The position numbers were made by a program, and so were the translations under genes. The notes under the pieces were generated by a model. That model did not search any database. It saw only the letters and a list, made by a program, of their open reading frames with translations, and was not told the DNA's origin. This document shows, piece by piece, positions 33,547 through 41,997 of a DNA stretch of 64,000 nucleotides. How positions within the stretch are numbered: position 1 is the first letter of the stretch; each line of letters starts with the position of its first letter. The DNA lies in contig NZ_CP026004.1 in assembly GCF_003086895.1 (NCBI RefSeq), positions 3,198,731-3,262,730 of the forward strand, in the 5' to 3' direction. The stretch comes from Stenotrophomonas sp. ESTM1D_MKCIP4_1. Its GTDB lineage: Bacteria; Pseudomonadota; Gammaproteobacteria; Xanthomonadales; Xanthomonadaceae.

Positions 33547-34275
33547 GGGATGGCTCCTCGTCAGTGATAGGGAGTTGAAACGCCCAGGTGGATCAAACCC
33601 GCAGGTGCTGCGTGCGGGGACCGCCGGCGCGTCAGGCGCGCCGTTACGGATGCGGCAATGCCCGCCTCGATCGGCGGAGCGGGCATCGGAACGGAAGATC
33701 CCTTGCATTTCTCCGGGGGAAGCGGGGCCCTGTCCACCGTCAGCAGGAACGCGGTGGTCTTGGAGGGGCTGCTTCGCATCGGACGATTGATTCTGCGCAC
33801 TCGGTTTGGCAGGCAAGGTCTGCTGAGGCGAAACCTAATCACGGTTTTTTTTACTGTCAACAACCCCCGCGAAAAAATTTCACATCCGTGTCCACCCAAT
33901 CGCCGCCGACAGCGCCGCCCTGCGGTGCCATCCTGGCCCTCCATCGCGCACTGCCAACGCCACGCACAGCAACGCCTGTTCGCACGCACTGAATAAAAAA
34001 CGCTTGAAATAAGCACTCTGCGTTGATAGGCACGAAGAGGCACCGCACTTCGCGCATCGTCGCCAGGCGCGCGTGCGCGTACCCGCCCGGCACACCACAA
34101 CAGGTCTGCAACGGGGGGTAAAAGTTTTCACATTCGAGCGCGCCGACGCGGGGCGGAAATGCGGATTTGCGCAAAACTGCGCACGCCGGATCGCGCCTTT
34201 CAACGCCGCCTGATGCCAGGCGACAGGTGTGCTGCGAACCCGATGGCATGAGCCGGTTACGGTCACTGGAACGAA
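33547..34275. other. 730-bp noncoding gap: structured leader of the histone-like gene plus unexplained DNA
   Basis: The part nearest the histone-like gene (33547-33825) would be its roughly 280-nt 5' leader. It contains hairpins GGCGCG/CGCGCC near 33627-33645 and GCCCGC/GCGGGC near 33660-33686. Beyond the promoter, two similar AT-rich motifs occur (AAAAAATTTCACATCCG near 33874 and AAAAGTTTTCACATTCG near 34121). On the minus strand a small hairpin with a T6 run lies near 33993-34023. Open frames here have no recognisable protein features. Confidence 0.5.
33832..33860 (-). promoter_or_regulatory. Promoter of the histone-like gene
   Basis: Perfect TTGACA (33860-33855), a 17-nt spacer containing A8, and TAGGTT (33837-33832) on the minus strand. 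Confidence 0.6.
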
Positions 34276-34300
34276 AACGGCCACCCGAAGGTGGCCGTTC
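34276..34300 (-). terminator. Terminator downstream of gcvH
   Basis: On the minus strand AACGGCCACC, TTCG loop, GGTGGCCGTTTTCG; located 20 nt past the gcvH stop. Confidence 0.75.
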
Positions 34301-34320
34301 TTGAACCAGGAAACGAAGAC

Positions 34321-34716
34321 TCAGTGGTCTTCGTCTTCCAGGGCTTCGGCGTAGGCGTCCGGATCCAGCAGCTCGTTGAGCTCTTCGGCGTTGGTCAGTT
34401 CGACCACGAACATCCAGCCTTCGCCGTAGGCATCTTCGTTGATGGTTTCCGGCTTGTCCGACAGTGCTGAGTTGACCTCGACGATCTTGCCGCTGATCGG
34501 GCTGTAGACGTCCGAGGCCGCCTTGACCGACTCGACGACGGCGATCTGCTCGCCCGCCTTGGCGTCGGCGCCGACTTCAGGCAGCTCGACATAGACCAGG
34601 TCACCCAGCAGGCCCTGGGCATGGTCGGAAATGCCGACGGTGACACGGCCGTTGCCTTCGACGCGGGCCCACTCGTGGGACTTGAGGAACTTGAGGTCGC
34701 CGGGGATCTCGCTCAT
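34321..34716 (-). CDS. gcvH: Glycine cleavage system H protein
   Basis: 131 residues, normal length. The lipoyl-lysine is Lys65 in [18 protein letters not shown]-terminal [27 protein letters not shown] and [13 protein letters not shown] are diagnostic. It shuttles the aminomethyl group between the P, T and L proteins. The start at 34716 replaces an upstream in-frame ATG that would add a non-homologous extension. It lies 94 nt downstream of gcvT on the same strand; gcvP is not in the window. Confidence 0.97.
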   Translation of the reverse strand: MSEIPGDLKFLKSHEWARVEGNGRVTVGISDHAQGLLGDLVYVELPEVGADAKAGEQIAVVESVKAASDVYSPISGKIVEVNSALSDKPETINEDAYGEGWMFVVELTNAEELNELLDPDAYAEALEDEDH

Positions 34717-34810
34717 GGGAACTGCTCCAGGTTTTGCAGGGGGTGGAAAAATCGGGGCTAGTGTAACCAACCGGCCGCCACTGCTGTCAGTGACGACCGG
34801 CACGTTCGGA

Positions 34811-35923
34811 TCAGGCGTCGGCGAGCACGCCGGGCTGGGCCTGGCCTTCGCGCACGAAGGGGAACTTGACCACGCGCACCGGCACCTGCCGGCCGCGGAT
34901 GTCCACGGTCACCTGGCCGAGTTCGCCAGCCGGCACGCGGGCGAACGCGATGCCCTTGGCCAGGGTCGGCGAGAAGGTACCGGACAGGATCTCGCCCTGG
35001 CCGCTGGCGGTGGTCACCGCCTGGCCGTGGCGCAGCACGCCCTTCTCGTCCATCACCAGGCCGATCATCTGGCGCGCGTCACCGGCTGCCTTCTGGGCTT
35101 CCAGTACATCGCGGCCGATGAAGTCACGGCCTTCGTCCAGCGACACGGTCCAGGCCAGTGCGGCTTCGTACGGGCTGATCGCTTCGTCCATGTCCTGGCC
35201 GTACAGGTTCATGCCGGCTTCCAGGCGCAGGGTGTCGCGCGCACCGAGGCCGGCCGGCTTTACGCCCGCCGCCAGCAGGCGGTTCCAGAAAGCGACCACG
35301 GCCTCCTGCGGCAGCAGGATCTCGAAACCGTCTTCGCCGGTGTAGCCGGTGCGGGCGACGAACAGTTCAACGCCGTCATCGGCCTTGACCTGCAGGGCGG
35401 CAAAACGAACGAGCTTGGCCAGCGCATCGCGGTCGCCGCCGCCGACCAGGCCGACGACAAGGTCACGCGCCTGCGGGCCCTGCACGGCGAGAATGGCCAG
35501 GTCCGGGCGCTGCTCGACGCTGACACCGAACGGAGCGGCCTGTTCGCGCAGCCAGGCCAGGTCCTTCTCGCGGGTGGAGGCGTTGACGACCATGCGGAAG
35601 AAGTCATCGGCCAGGTAGTAGACGATGAGGTCGTCGATGACGCCGCCGCGCGGATTCAGCATGCACGAGTACAGCGCCTTGCCCGGTACCTTCAACTTGT
35701 CGACGGAGTTGGCCAGCAGGCGGCGCAGGAACGGCTTGACCTGCTCACCGCGCAGGTCGACCACGGTCATGTGGCTGACGTCGAAGACACCGGCTTCGCG
35801 GCGCACCAGGTGGTGCTCGTCCAGCTGCGAGCCGTAGTGGATGGGCATGTCCCAACCCCCGAAATCGACCATCTTGGCGCCAAGGGCGCGGTGGGTATCG
35901 TTGAGCAGCGTTTTCTGGGTCAT
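34811..35923 (-). CDS. gcvT: Aminomethyltransferase (glycine cleavage T protein)
   Basis: 370 residues, normal length, start [31 protein letters not shown]. Folate-binding and active-site motifs are [13 protein letters not shown] [50 protein letters not shown]. It transfers the methylene unit to tetrahydrofolate and releases ammonia. It is probably co-transcribed with gcvH. The leader carries a -10-like GATAAT about 35-40 nt upstream; no glycine riboswitch was found there. Confidence 0.97.
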   Translation of the reverse strand: MTQKTLLNDTHRALGAKMVDFGGWDMPIHYGSQLDEHHLVRREAGVFDVSHMTVVDLRGEQVKPFLRRLLANSVDKLKVPGKALYSCMLNPRGGVIDDLIVYYLADDFFRMVVNASTREKDLAWLREQAAPFGVSVEQRPDLAILAVQGPQARDLVVGLVGGGDRDALAKLVRFAALQVKADDGVELFVARTGYTGEDGFEILLPQEAVVAFWNRLLAAGVKPAGLGARDTLRLEAGMNLYGQDMDEAISPYEAALAWTVSLDEGRDFIGRDVLEAQKAAGDARQMIGLVMDEKGVLRHGQAVTTASGQGEILSGTFSPTLAKGIAFARVPAGELGQVTVDIRGRQVPVRVVKFPFVREGQAQPGVLADA

Positions 35924-36014
35924 GACCGGTCCGGCAGCAGGGTAAACAAGAACGCCCATTATCCCAGATCGCTCGGCGGCAGGCGTGCCGCAGCGCAGCG
36001 GGGAGTTGGGGGTT

Positions 36015-36035
36015 GTAGCCGGCCTGCGGCCGGCG
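36015..36035 (+). repeat. SMAG monomer (GTAGCCGGCC type)
   Basis: GTAG followed by CCGGCC/GGCCGG with a TGC loop, upstream of gcvT. Confidence 0.6.
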
Positions 36036-36102
36036 CCGCTTTCTTCAAGCCAGAGCTTAGGGCGCAGAGCCTGGGTTCGTCGGCTCTGGGTTGTCTGGGT
36101 TT

Positions 36103-36208
36103 GGGTGGGGCGATGTGGGTTGGCAGGACACGCCGTAAACCCATCCTTGGGGGCTCGATGGCGCCATCCATGGCGCCAACGGTCCTGCCAACCCACACCG
36201 CCCCACCC
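36103..36208 (-). repeat. Long-hairpin element, copy C
   Basis: 27-nt arms at 36103-36129 and 36182-36208 pair at 26 of 27 positions around a 52-nt loop (36130-36181). The loop differs from that of copy D (reverse orientation) at one base only. The inside flank reads GGAACCTGACAGG on the minus strand. Four arm base pairs differ from copy D by compensatory changes. No protein is encoded; the open frames through it are by-products of the palindrome. Confidence 0.85.
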
Positions 36209-36407
36209 CTGTCAGGTTCCGTGGTGACTGATGGTAAGTGCCAGAGCAGAGCAGGAGCAGATGTGGATGTCGATACATATATGGAGAGGGGTCGGATCCC
36301 TTTCCTGCGGAAAGGGATCCGACCCCGCGAGCGCAGCGACCGGCTTTCGCTTTTGCTTCTGCTCTTAATTTCTTTTCCGTGGGCTGGACGCGCACGGAAA
36401 CTGTCGG
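36209..36407. other. Spacer between head-to-head hairpin elements C and D
   Basis: About 200 bp. It contains the GGGGTCGGATCC palindrome, an AT-rich stretch (CGATACATATATGG) and a pyrimidine-rich tract (CTTTTGCTTCTGCTC). It ends in GGAAACTGTCGGG, which flanks copy D. No open frame of interest. Confidence 0.6.
36288..36326. repeat. Palindrome of the GGGGTCRGATCC family
   Basis: Arms GGGGTCGGATCCCTTTCC and GGAAAGGGATCCGACCCC are perfectly complementary with a TGC loop; fourth copy in the window. Confidence 0.85.
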
Positions 36408-36513
36408 GGGTCGGGCGGGTTGGGTTCGCGGGACCGTTGGCGCCATGGATGGCGCCATCGAGCCCCCATGGATGGGTTTACGGCGTGTCCCGCGAACCCA
36501 AACCGCCCGACCC
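36408..36513 (+). repeat. Long-hairpin element, copy D
   Basis: 27-nt arms at 36408-36434 and 36487-36513 pair at 26 of 27 positions around a 52-nt loop (36435-36486) that holds a GGCGCC-ATGGAT-GGCGCC inner stem. It is preceded by GGAAACTGTCGGG, like copy B. Confidence 0.85.
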
Positions 36514-36578
36514 GACACGCATATCCGGACGCATCAAGCGACCAACCCACGAGGGGCTGCGCCGTTGGCTGGAAACCC

Positions 36579-37322
36579 TCAGATGCGCGTGGTGGCCAGG
36601 AAGCGCTCGCGGTCCTGTTGGGTACGCCGGCGGATCTCTTCCAGCGCCTGGCTTTCGGTGGCCTCCAGCATCGCCTCGAACAGGCGCTGGAAGTGGTAGC
36701 GCATGGCGTTGCGCGCCGCCACCGGGTCACGGCTGCGCAGCGCCTCGAAGATCGCCATGTGCTCGTCGGCACGGCTGGCGCCATCGTCGTGGCAGACCCG
36801 TGCATAGACCTCGGCCACCCGCGGCAGATCGCTGCGCATGCGCCAGATCTGCTGGATGAAGTATTCCACCACCGGATTGCCGGACAGGCGCGCGATGGTC
36901 AGGTGGAAGCGGCGGTCGAAGTCGCCGGCCTCGTCGTCGGTCAGGTCGCGCCGGCACAGCGCCTGCGCCAGCACCTGCAGTTCGGCGATGCCGGCCTCGT
37001 CGATGTTGCTGGCGGCCAGCGCGGCGGCTTCGGCCTCGAACACCGCGCGGGCAGCGGTCAGGTCGAAGGCGCTGACATCGGGCAGGCCACCGGAGGCCTG
37101 CGCCGGGCGGGGCTTCACGTACACACCCGAACCAATGCGGATCGCGATCCAGCCCTGCGCTTCCAGGGCGATCTCGGCTTCGCGCACGGTCACCCGGCTG
37201 ACACCGAATCGTTCGGCCAGTTCACGCTCGCCCGGCAGGCGCGAACCCGGCGGAAATTCGCCGTCCTCGATCAGCTTGCGGAGCTTGGCGGCGATGGTCT
37301 GGTAGAGGCGGTTGGCGGACAT
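36579..37322 (-). CDS. GntR/FadR-subfamily transcriptional regulator (FCD domain)
   Basis: 247 residues. The winged-helix N-terminus is LYQTIAAKLRKLIEDGEFPPGSRLPGERELAERFGVSRVTVREA. The C-terminal FCD domain has metal-ligand-like residues in GDFDRRFHLTIARLSGNPVVEYF and HMAIFEALRSRDPVAARNAMRYH. FadR-type regulators of uronate use typically bind sugar-acid ligands. It lies 102 nt downstream of the TonB-receptor gene in the alginate locus and probably binds the TGGTAT half-sites in the divergent intergenic region. An alginate-derived uronate as effector is inferred. Confidence 0.9.
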   Translation of the reverse strand: MSANRLYQTIAAKLRKLIEDGEFPPGSRLPGERELAERFGVSRVTVREAEIALEAQGWIAIRIGSGVYVKPRPAQASGGLPDVSAFDLTAARAVFEAEAAALAASNIDEAGIAELQVLAQALCRRDLTDDEAGDFDRRFHLTIARLSGNPVVEYFIQQIWRMRSDLPRVAEVYARVCHDDGASRADEHMAIFEALRSRDPVAARNAMRYHFQRLFEAMLEATESQALEEIRRRTQQDRERFLATTRI

Positions 37323-37424
37323 GCGGCTGACCCTTGGCGGTTCCCTCCGGGCCCGTCCCGGGCCACCGTGCGCGGTGCGGGTCCGGATGGAGCGACGGCG
37401 CGACCACTGGCCGCGCCGCCCTGT

Positions 37425-40316
37425 TCAGAACTTGTATCGTACACCGAAATACGCACGCCGCCCGTAGGTCACCACTTCACGGAAGTTGCCGTAAAGCGGC
37501 TGGTACGCCACGCGCGGTTCGTTGGTCAGGTTCATCAGCTCCAGCGACAGCGACAGCTGCTTGTTGACCTTGTAGCGCATGCGCAGGTCGACGCTGGTGT
37601 TGTCGTCGTAGTAGCGGTTCTGCTGCGCGGTGTTGCCGGTGAAGTCCTGGTAGTAGTGCGAGCGGAACTTGCCGATGGCCTGGATGTTGAAGCGGCCCAC
37701 GTCCCAGTAGATCGAACCGGACAGCACGTGCCGCGAGAAACCGCTGAGGCCGGCCGGCGGCACGATGGCCGGGATGACGCTGCCATCGGCGGCCAGCTGC
37801 TCGCCCAGTCGCGAATCCTGGGTCTCGTAGTCGGCGTCGGCGTAGTTGTAGCTGACCTTGAAGCCCAGCCCATCGAACGGCTTGGGCAGGTAGGACAGAC
37901 GATGGGTGACGCTCAGCTCCAGCCCGGTCAGGGTGCTGTCATCGTCGGTGGTCACCTGCTGGCGCACCGGCACGGTCACGGTCTGCCCGTTGATGGTGTA
38001 GGTCTCCGGCACCAGCGCGGTGGCGGTGCCGCCGTTGAACTGCTTCCAGTACACCGCGCCGGCCAGCATGGTATCCGGGTTCGGGTACCACTCCAGCGAC
38101 AGGTCGCCGTTCCAGGACATCAGCGGCTGCGCGGCCGGGTTGCCGCTGGCACTGATGTCATCCAGCGCATCGGCCAGGTTGCCGTAGGTGGCATCGCTGC
38201 TGACGTTGATGGTGCGGCCGGCACCCAGCGCCGCGATGTCCGGGCGTGACATCGCACGGTAGGCACCGACGCGCAGCAGCACGTCCGGACGCAGTTCGAA
38301 GGCCGCGTTCAGGCTGGGGAGCAGCTTGTCATTGCCGGCCTTGAACACCTGGGTGGTGTAGTTGCCGGTCGGCTGCAGGCGGATCGTGCCATCGCCGTTG
38401 TCCTCGATCTGCAGGTCGGTGCGCACGCCTTCCGAGCGCACATCGGTCTTCACCCAGCGCACGCCCACGTTGCCGGTCACCGGCAGCCCGAACAGGCTGC
38501 TGCTGAATTCGCCCAGCAGGTACAGCGCGCGGGTCTTTTCGGTGATGTCGACGTTGTTGGGGTCCTGGAAATCGGGATCCAGGCCGCTGTCCAGGCTGCC
38601 ACGGAAGGACTGGTACAGGCAGTTGGGATCGAAATAGGCCCAGGATGAGATCGTGTTGCCGCTGGCCGCATCCATGAAATCGTCCTGCGGGAACGGTGCC
38701 CGGCAGGCCTGGTTGGCGGCGATGATCTTCGCCTTGTCGGCCGCAATGCGCTGGTCGTAGTCGGTCACCAGGGTGTTGTCGCGCAGGCGGTAGTCGGCCT
38801 GGCTGGCACGTACGCCACCCTTGATGCGGGTGAAGAAGCCCGACTCCGGCATGAAGCTGGCATCGAAGCGGCCGGCCTTGATCTTGTGGTCGTTCTCGGT
38901 GGCGCTGGAGGTGACGCGTGCCGCGCCGGAATACGCATCCCAGTTCTGCACATCAAAGTTCGGCGCCAACGCCACGCTGGGCACTTCGCCATGCCAGTCC
39001 CAGTCGTAGTCGACATAACCGGTCGTGCCGCTGCTGATGCCTGGCACGATGGCATTGTTGATGTCGCGCTGGTTGGCACGCAGGCGGGTCATGCGCTCGC
39101 TGTCCAAGCGGTTGGTGTGCGAATAGGACAGGTCGGTGGACAGTTCCCAGGCCGGGCTGGGCCGCACGATCAGGTTCAGGCCACCACCGGTGTACTCCTC
39201 GCCGCGCCAGTAGCGGTTGGAGGTGGAATCAATCGAGGTGCTGCCGTGCAGATGGCGGACGATGCCATTCTCGTCCACCTCGCGCTGGGTGATGCCGCGG
39301 CGCGCATTGGACAGGCTCAGGTCGCTGCGGTTTTCGTACCAGTTGCGCTGGGTGTGCTCGACGTCGACGTTCACCTCGACCACGTCGTTGGGCCGCCACT
39401 GCACCGCGGCGAATTCACTCTGGCGGTCGTTGCGTTCCTGCTTCAGGCGGTAGATGCGGCTGCTGGGCACCAGGTAGTACGGCGCGCCATTGGCGATGGC
39501 CTGTGCGCCCACCTCGGCACAGTTGGCATTGGTCACGTTCTGGTTGCCATCACACGCGTACCAGGTGGAGCCGCTGGTGATGCTCTCTTCCGGATCGGTG
39601 CCGTCCAGGCGCTGGAAGCCCAGCGAGATGCCCAGCTTCTGGCCGTCACCGAACTCGAACTGGTCGATGTAGCTGGCCGTGCCGCGGTAGCCGATGCCAT
39701 CGTCATCGCGGTACTTCTTGTCATACTCGGCCCAGCTGCCACGCAGGTCGAACTGCACCGAGCGCTTGCCGTATTCCAGCGGCTTGACCGTTTCCAGGCC
39801 GATGGTGCCGGCCACGCCGCCTTCGATGATGTCGGCGCGCTGGGTCTTGTAGATGGCCACTGTGTTGATCAGTTCGGCCGGGAACATGTTGAAGTTCACC
39901 GAACGGTCGCCGCTGCCGTTGGTGATCTCGCGGCCGTTGAAATTGGTGCTGCTGAGGAAGGCTCCCAGGCCACGGATGGAGATCTCCGAGGCACCGGTCT
40001 TGTCGCGGGTCGAGGCCGCGCCGGTCAGCGTTTCGATCGCATCGGCCAGCGACGGCGCCGGCAGGTCGCCGATGTCGTCGGCCGAGAGCACATCGGCGAT
40101 CACCGTGTCGTCGCGCTTCTTGTTGATCGAACTCTGCATCGATTCGCGGATGCCGGTGACCTGCACCTGGTCCAGCGTGGTGGCGTTCTGCCCGGCATTG
40201 CCGGTGGTGGACTGCGCCTGCGCCAGCGGAGCGGCGGCCAGCGCGGCCAGCAATGCCACGACAAGAGGTGTGGGTGACAGCTTGATGGTGCGTACAGCTC
40301 CGGCAGATTGCCGCAT
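37425..40316 (-). CDS. TonB-dependent receptor, alginate-locus (Xanth-Caul oligosaccharide type)
   Basis: 963 residues. The start MRQSAGAVRTIKLS follows GGAGGAGG; a longer in-frame ATG exists at 40385. The signal peptide ends ALAQA (about residue 34). The TonB-box region is VQVTGIRESMQSSINKKR, and the plug has VIADVLSADDIGDLPAPSLADAIET, ISIRGLG, NGREITNGSGDRSVNFNMFP and IYKTQRADIIEGGVAGTIGL. This is the plug signature of the large xanthomonad/Caulobacter sugar-receptor group. The barrel ends YFGVRYKF. Genome context points to uptake of alginate oligosaccharides. It is divergent from the lyase operon. Confidence 0.92.
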   Translation of the reverse strand: MRQSAGAVRTIKLSPTPLVVALLAALAAAPLAQAQSTTGNAGQNATTLDQVQVTGIRESMQSSINKKRDDTVIADVLSADDIGDLPAPSLADAIETLTGAASTRDKTGASEISIRGLGAFLSSTNFNGREITNGSGDRSVNFNMFPAELINTVAIYKTQRADIIEGGVAGTIGLETVKPLEYGKRSVQFDLRGSWAEYDKKYRDDDGIGYRGTASYIDQFEFGDGQKLGISLGFQRLDGTDPEESITSGSTWYACDGNQNVTNANCAEVGAQAIANGAPYYLVPSSRIYRLKQERNDRQSEFAAVQWRPNDVVEVNVDVEHTQRNWYENRSDLSLSNARRGITQREVDENGIVRHLHGSTSIDSTSNRYWRGEEYTGGGLNLIVRPSPAWELSTDLSYSHTNRLDSERMTRLRANQRDINNAIVPGISSGTTGYVDYDWDWHGEVPSVALAPNFDVQNWDAYSGAARVTSSATENDHKIKAGRFDASFMPESGFFTRIKGGVRASQADYRLRDNTLVTDYDQRIAADKAKIIAANQACRAPFPQDDFMDAASGNTISSWAYFDPNCLYQSFRGSLDSGLDPDFQDPNNVDITEKTRALYLLGEFSSSLFGLPVTGNVGVRWVKTDVRSEGVRTDLQIEDNGDGTIRLQPTGNYTTQVFKAGNDKLLPSLNAAFELRPDVLLRVGAYRAMSRPDIAALGAGRTINVSSDATYGNLADALDDISASGNPAAQPLMSWNGDLSLEWYPNPDTMLAGAVYWKQFNGGTATALVPETYTINGQTVTVPVRQQVTTDDDSTLTGLELSVTHRLSYLPKPFDGLGFKVSYNYADADYETQDSRLGEQLAADGSVIPAIVPPAGLSGFSRHVLSGSIYWDVGRFNIQAIGKFRSHYYQDFTGNTAQQNRYYDDNTSVDLRMRYKVNKQLSLSLELMNLTNEPRVAYQPLYGNFREVVTYGRRAYFGVRYKF

Positions 40317-40392
40317 GGTTTCCTCCTCCCAAAGGATCGCCTGGACGGCAGGCGTGGGACGCAGCTTCGACACGCCGACACACAAATGTCAA

Positions 40393-40513
40393 CCAACTGG
40401 TATGTATTTTTCTTAAGGCCTTTGTTTCATACCACTTGGCCAGCATTAAATGTGCTGATGCAGCATGACTTTGCGCGAACACTGGCTTACAACAGACCCC
40501 GCAACTGGTATAC
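40393..40513. promoter_or_regulatory. Candidate GntR operator array in the divergent alginate promoter
   Basis: Three similar sites: CCAACTGGTATG (40393-40404), its inverted match CATACCACTTGG (40428-40439; 11 of 12 positions) and CAACTGGTATAC (40502-40513). They lie between the divergent receptor and lyase genes. A TTGACA for the receptor direction overlaps the first site. A separate palindrome CAGCATTAAATGTGCTG lies at 40441-40457. Confidence 0.65.
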
Positions 40514-40557
40514 ACACCCACTCGAAACGGCGGCCCGGCCGTCCCTGGAAGGACTTC

Positions 40558-41997
40558 ATGCGCATCGAATCGCCTTCGCACCGCCCGTCCAACCTGTTCC
40601 CTGCATCAGCGCTGGCAATTGGCCTGTCACTTTGCCTGACCACTTCGTCGACAATGGCTGCCAGCTGGCTGGTCCATGACGCCGCCGAATTCGCTACCGC
40701 CGCGGCGGCGCTGCAACCCGGCGACGAAATCGTGCTGGCCGATGGCACCTGGACCGACACCCGCCTTCTGTTGAAGGGCCAGGGGACGGCCGCAGCACCG
40801 ATCACCCTGCGCGCACAGACGCCGGGCAAGGTGATTCTCAGTGGGCGCTCGGACCTGCGCCTGGCAGGCAGCCATCTGCAGGTGTCCAACCTGGTGTTCC
40901 GCGACGGCTACACGCCGGGTGATGCCGTGGTCGCCTTCCGCGAATCGAGCAAGGCGGTGGCCAGCCACAGCCGGGTGACCGGCCTGGTCATCGACGACTA
41001 CACCAACCCCGATGCCGGCGACCAGGACTACTGGGTGTCGCTGTACGGCAGCCACAACCGGCTGGACCACAGCCAGCTGCGCGGCAAGACCAATGCGGGC
41101 CCTACCGTGGTGGTGGTGCGCGATGCCACCCAGGGCCTGGACAACCAGCACCGCATCGACCACAACTGGTTCGGCCCACGTCCGCTGCTGGGCGTCAACG
41201 GCGGCGAGACGATCCGCGTCGGCACCAGCGACACCTCGCTGAGCGATTCCAACAGCACCGTGGAAAACAACTGGTTTGAAGGCTGCGACGGCGAGACCGA
41301 GATCGTCTCCAACAAATCCGGTGGCAACACCTACCGCGGCAATGTCTTCTACCGCTCGGCCGGCGCGCTGACCCTGCGCCACGGCAACGGCAACCGGGTG
41401 ATCGACAACGTCTTCCTCGGCGATGACAAGGCCGGCACCGGCGGCGTGCGCATCATCAATGCCGACCAGACCGTCAGCAACAACTACTTCGAGCGCCTGG
41501 CCGGTTCCAGCAACCGTTCGGCGCTGGCGATCATGGACGCACAGGCCAATCCGCCACTGTCCGGCTATGCGCCGGTGGTCAACGCCACTGTCAGCCGCAA
41601 CACCTTCGTGGACGTGGCGAAGATCAGCTTCGGCGTCGGCCATGACCCGGCCAAGGGCATCGATGTGGCCGCCAGCAACAGCCGCTTCAGTGCCAACCTG
41701 ATCGTCAATCGCAACAGCAGGAACCCACCCACCGCCGCCAGTTCGCTGGTTGGCATCGCCTTCAGCGGCAATGTGCAGTCGCCGCAGGCCAGCACAGTGT
41801 TCCCCAGCGGCGTCGAAAGCCGCAGCGTGACCCTGCAGCAGGCCGCCAGTGGCCTGTGGACGCCAACCCCTGCCCTGCCCGCCACCGGCGCCGATGCGGC
41901 GCTGGCGATGACCGCACGCGAGGCCACGGGGGTGGACTGGTATCCCAAGGTGGGCGAGGTTTTCCTGTCCCGCACCAGCACCGGAGTTGATCGATGA
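40558..41997 (+). CDS. Polysaccharide lyase family 6 (alginate lyase type)
   Basis: 479 residues. The start at 40558 has GGAAGGA 5 nt upstream, and a signal peptide ends near TMAA (residue 35). The parallel beta-helix PL6 domain has the catalytic base Lys253 (ETEIVSNKSGGN) and acid Arg274 (GALTLRHGNGNR). Their 21-residue spacing is as in chondroitinase B and characterised alginate lyases, and the preceding acidic residues would hold calcium. It cleaves uronate chains by beta-elimination in the periplasm or outside. First gene of the lyase operon, overlapping the PL17 gene by ATGA. Confidence 0.92.
   Translation: MRIESPSHRPSNLFPASALAIGLSLCLTTSSTMAASWLVHDAAEFATAAAALQPGDEIVLADGTWTDTRLLLKGQGTAAAPITLRAQTPGKVILSGRSDLRLAGSHLQVSNLVFRDGYTPGDAVVAFRESSKAVASHSRVTGLVIDDYTNPDAGDQDYWVSLYGSHNRLDHSQLRGKTNAGPTVVVVRDATQGLDNQHRIDHNWFGPRPLLGVNGGETIRVGTSDTSLSDSNSTVENNWFEGCDGETEIVSNKSGGNTYRGNVFYRSAGALTLRHGNGNRVIDNVFLGDDKAGTGGVRIINADQTVSNNYFERLAGSSNRSALAIMDAQANPPLSGYAPVVNATVSRNTFVDVAKISFGVGHDPAKGIDVAASNSRFSANLIVNRNSRNPPTAASSLVGIAFSGNVQSPQASTVFPSGVESRSVTLQQAASGLWTPTPALPATGADAALAMTAREATGVDWYPKVGEVFLSRTSTGVDR

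Noticed and set aside
33588..33996. Two overlapping plus-strand frames of 112-134 codons in the gap upstream of the histone-like gene
   Set aside because: No ribosome site, no homologous features, and they cover the leader and promoter of the minus-strand gene.
35924..36100. Possible glycine riboswitch upstream of gcvT
   Set aside because: The characteristic glycine-aptamer blocks were not found; only a -10-like GATAAT and a SMAG monomer are visible.
34631..36859. 742-codon plus-strand frame through gcvT and the hairpin elements
   Set aside because: Antisense to gcvT, then read-through of palindromic repeats; peptide similarity between repeats only reflects the DNA repeat.
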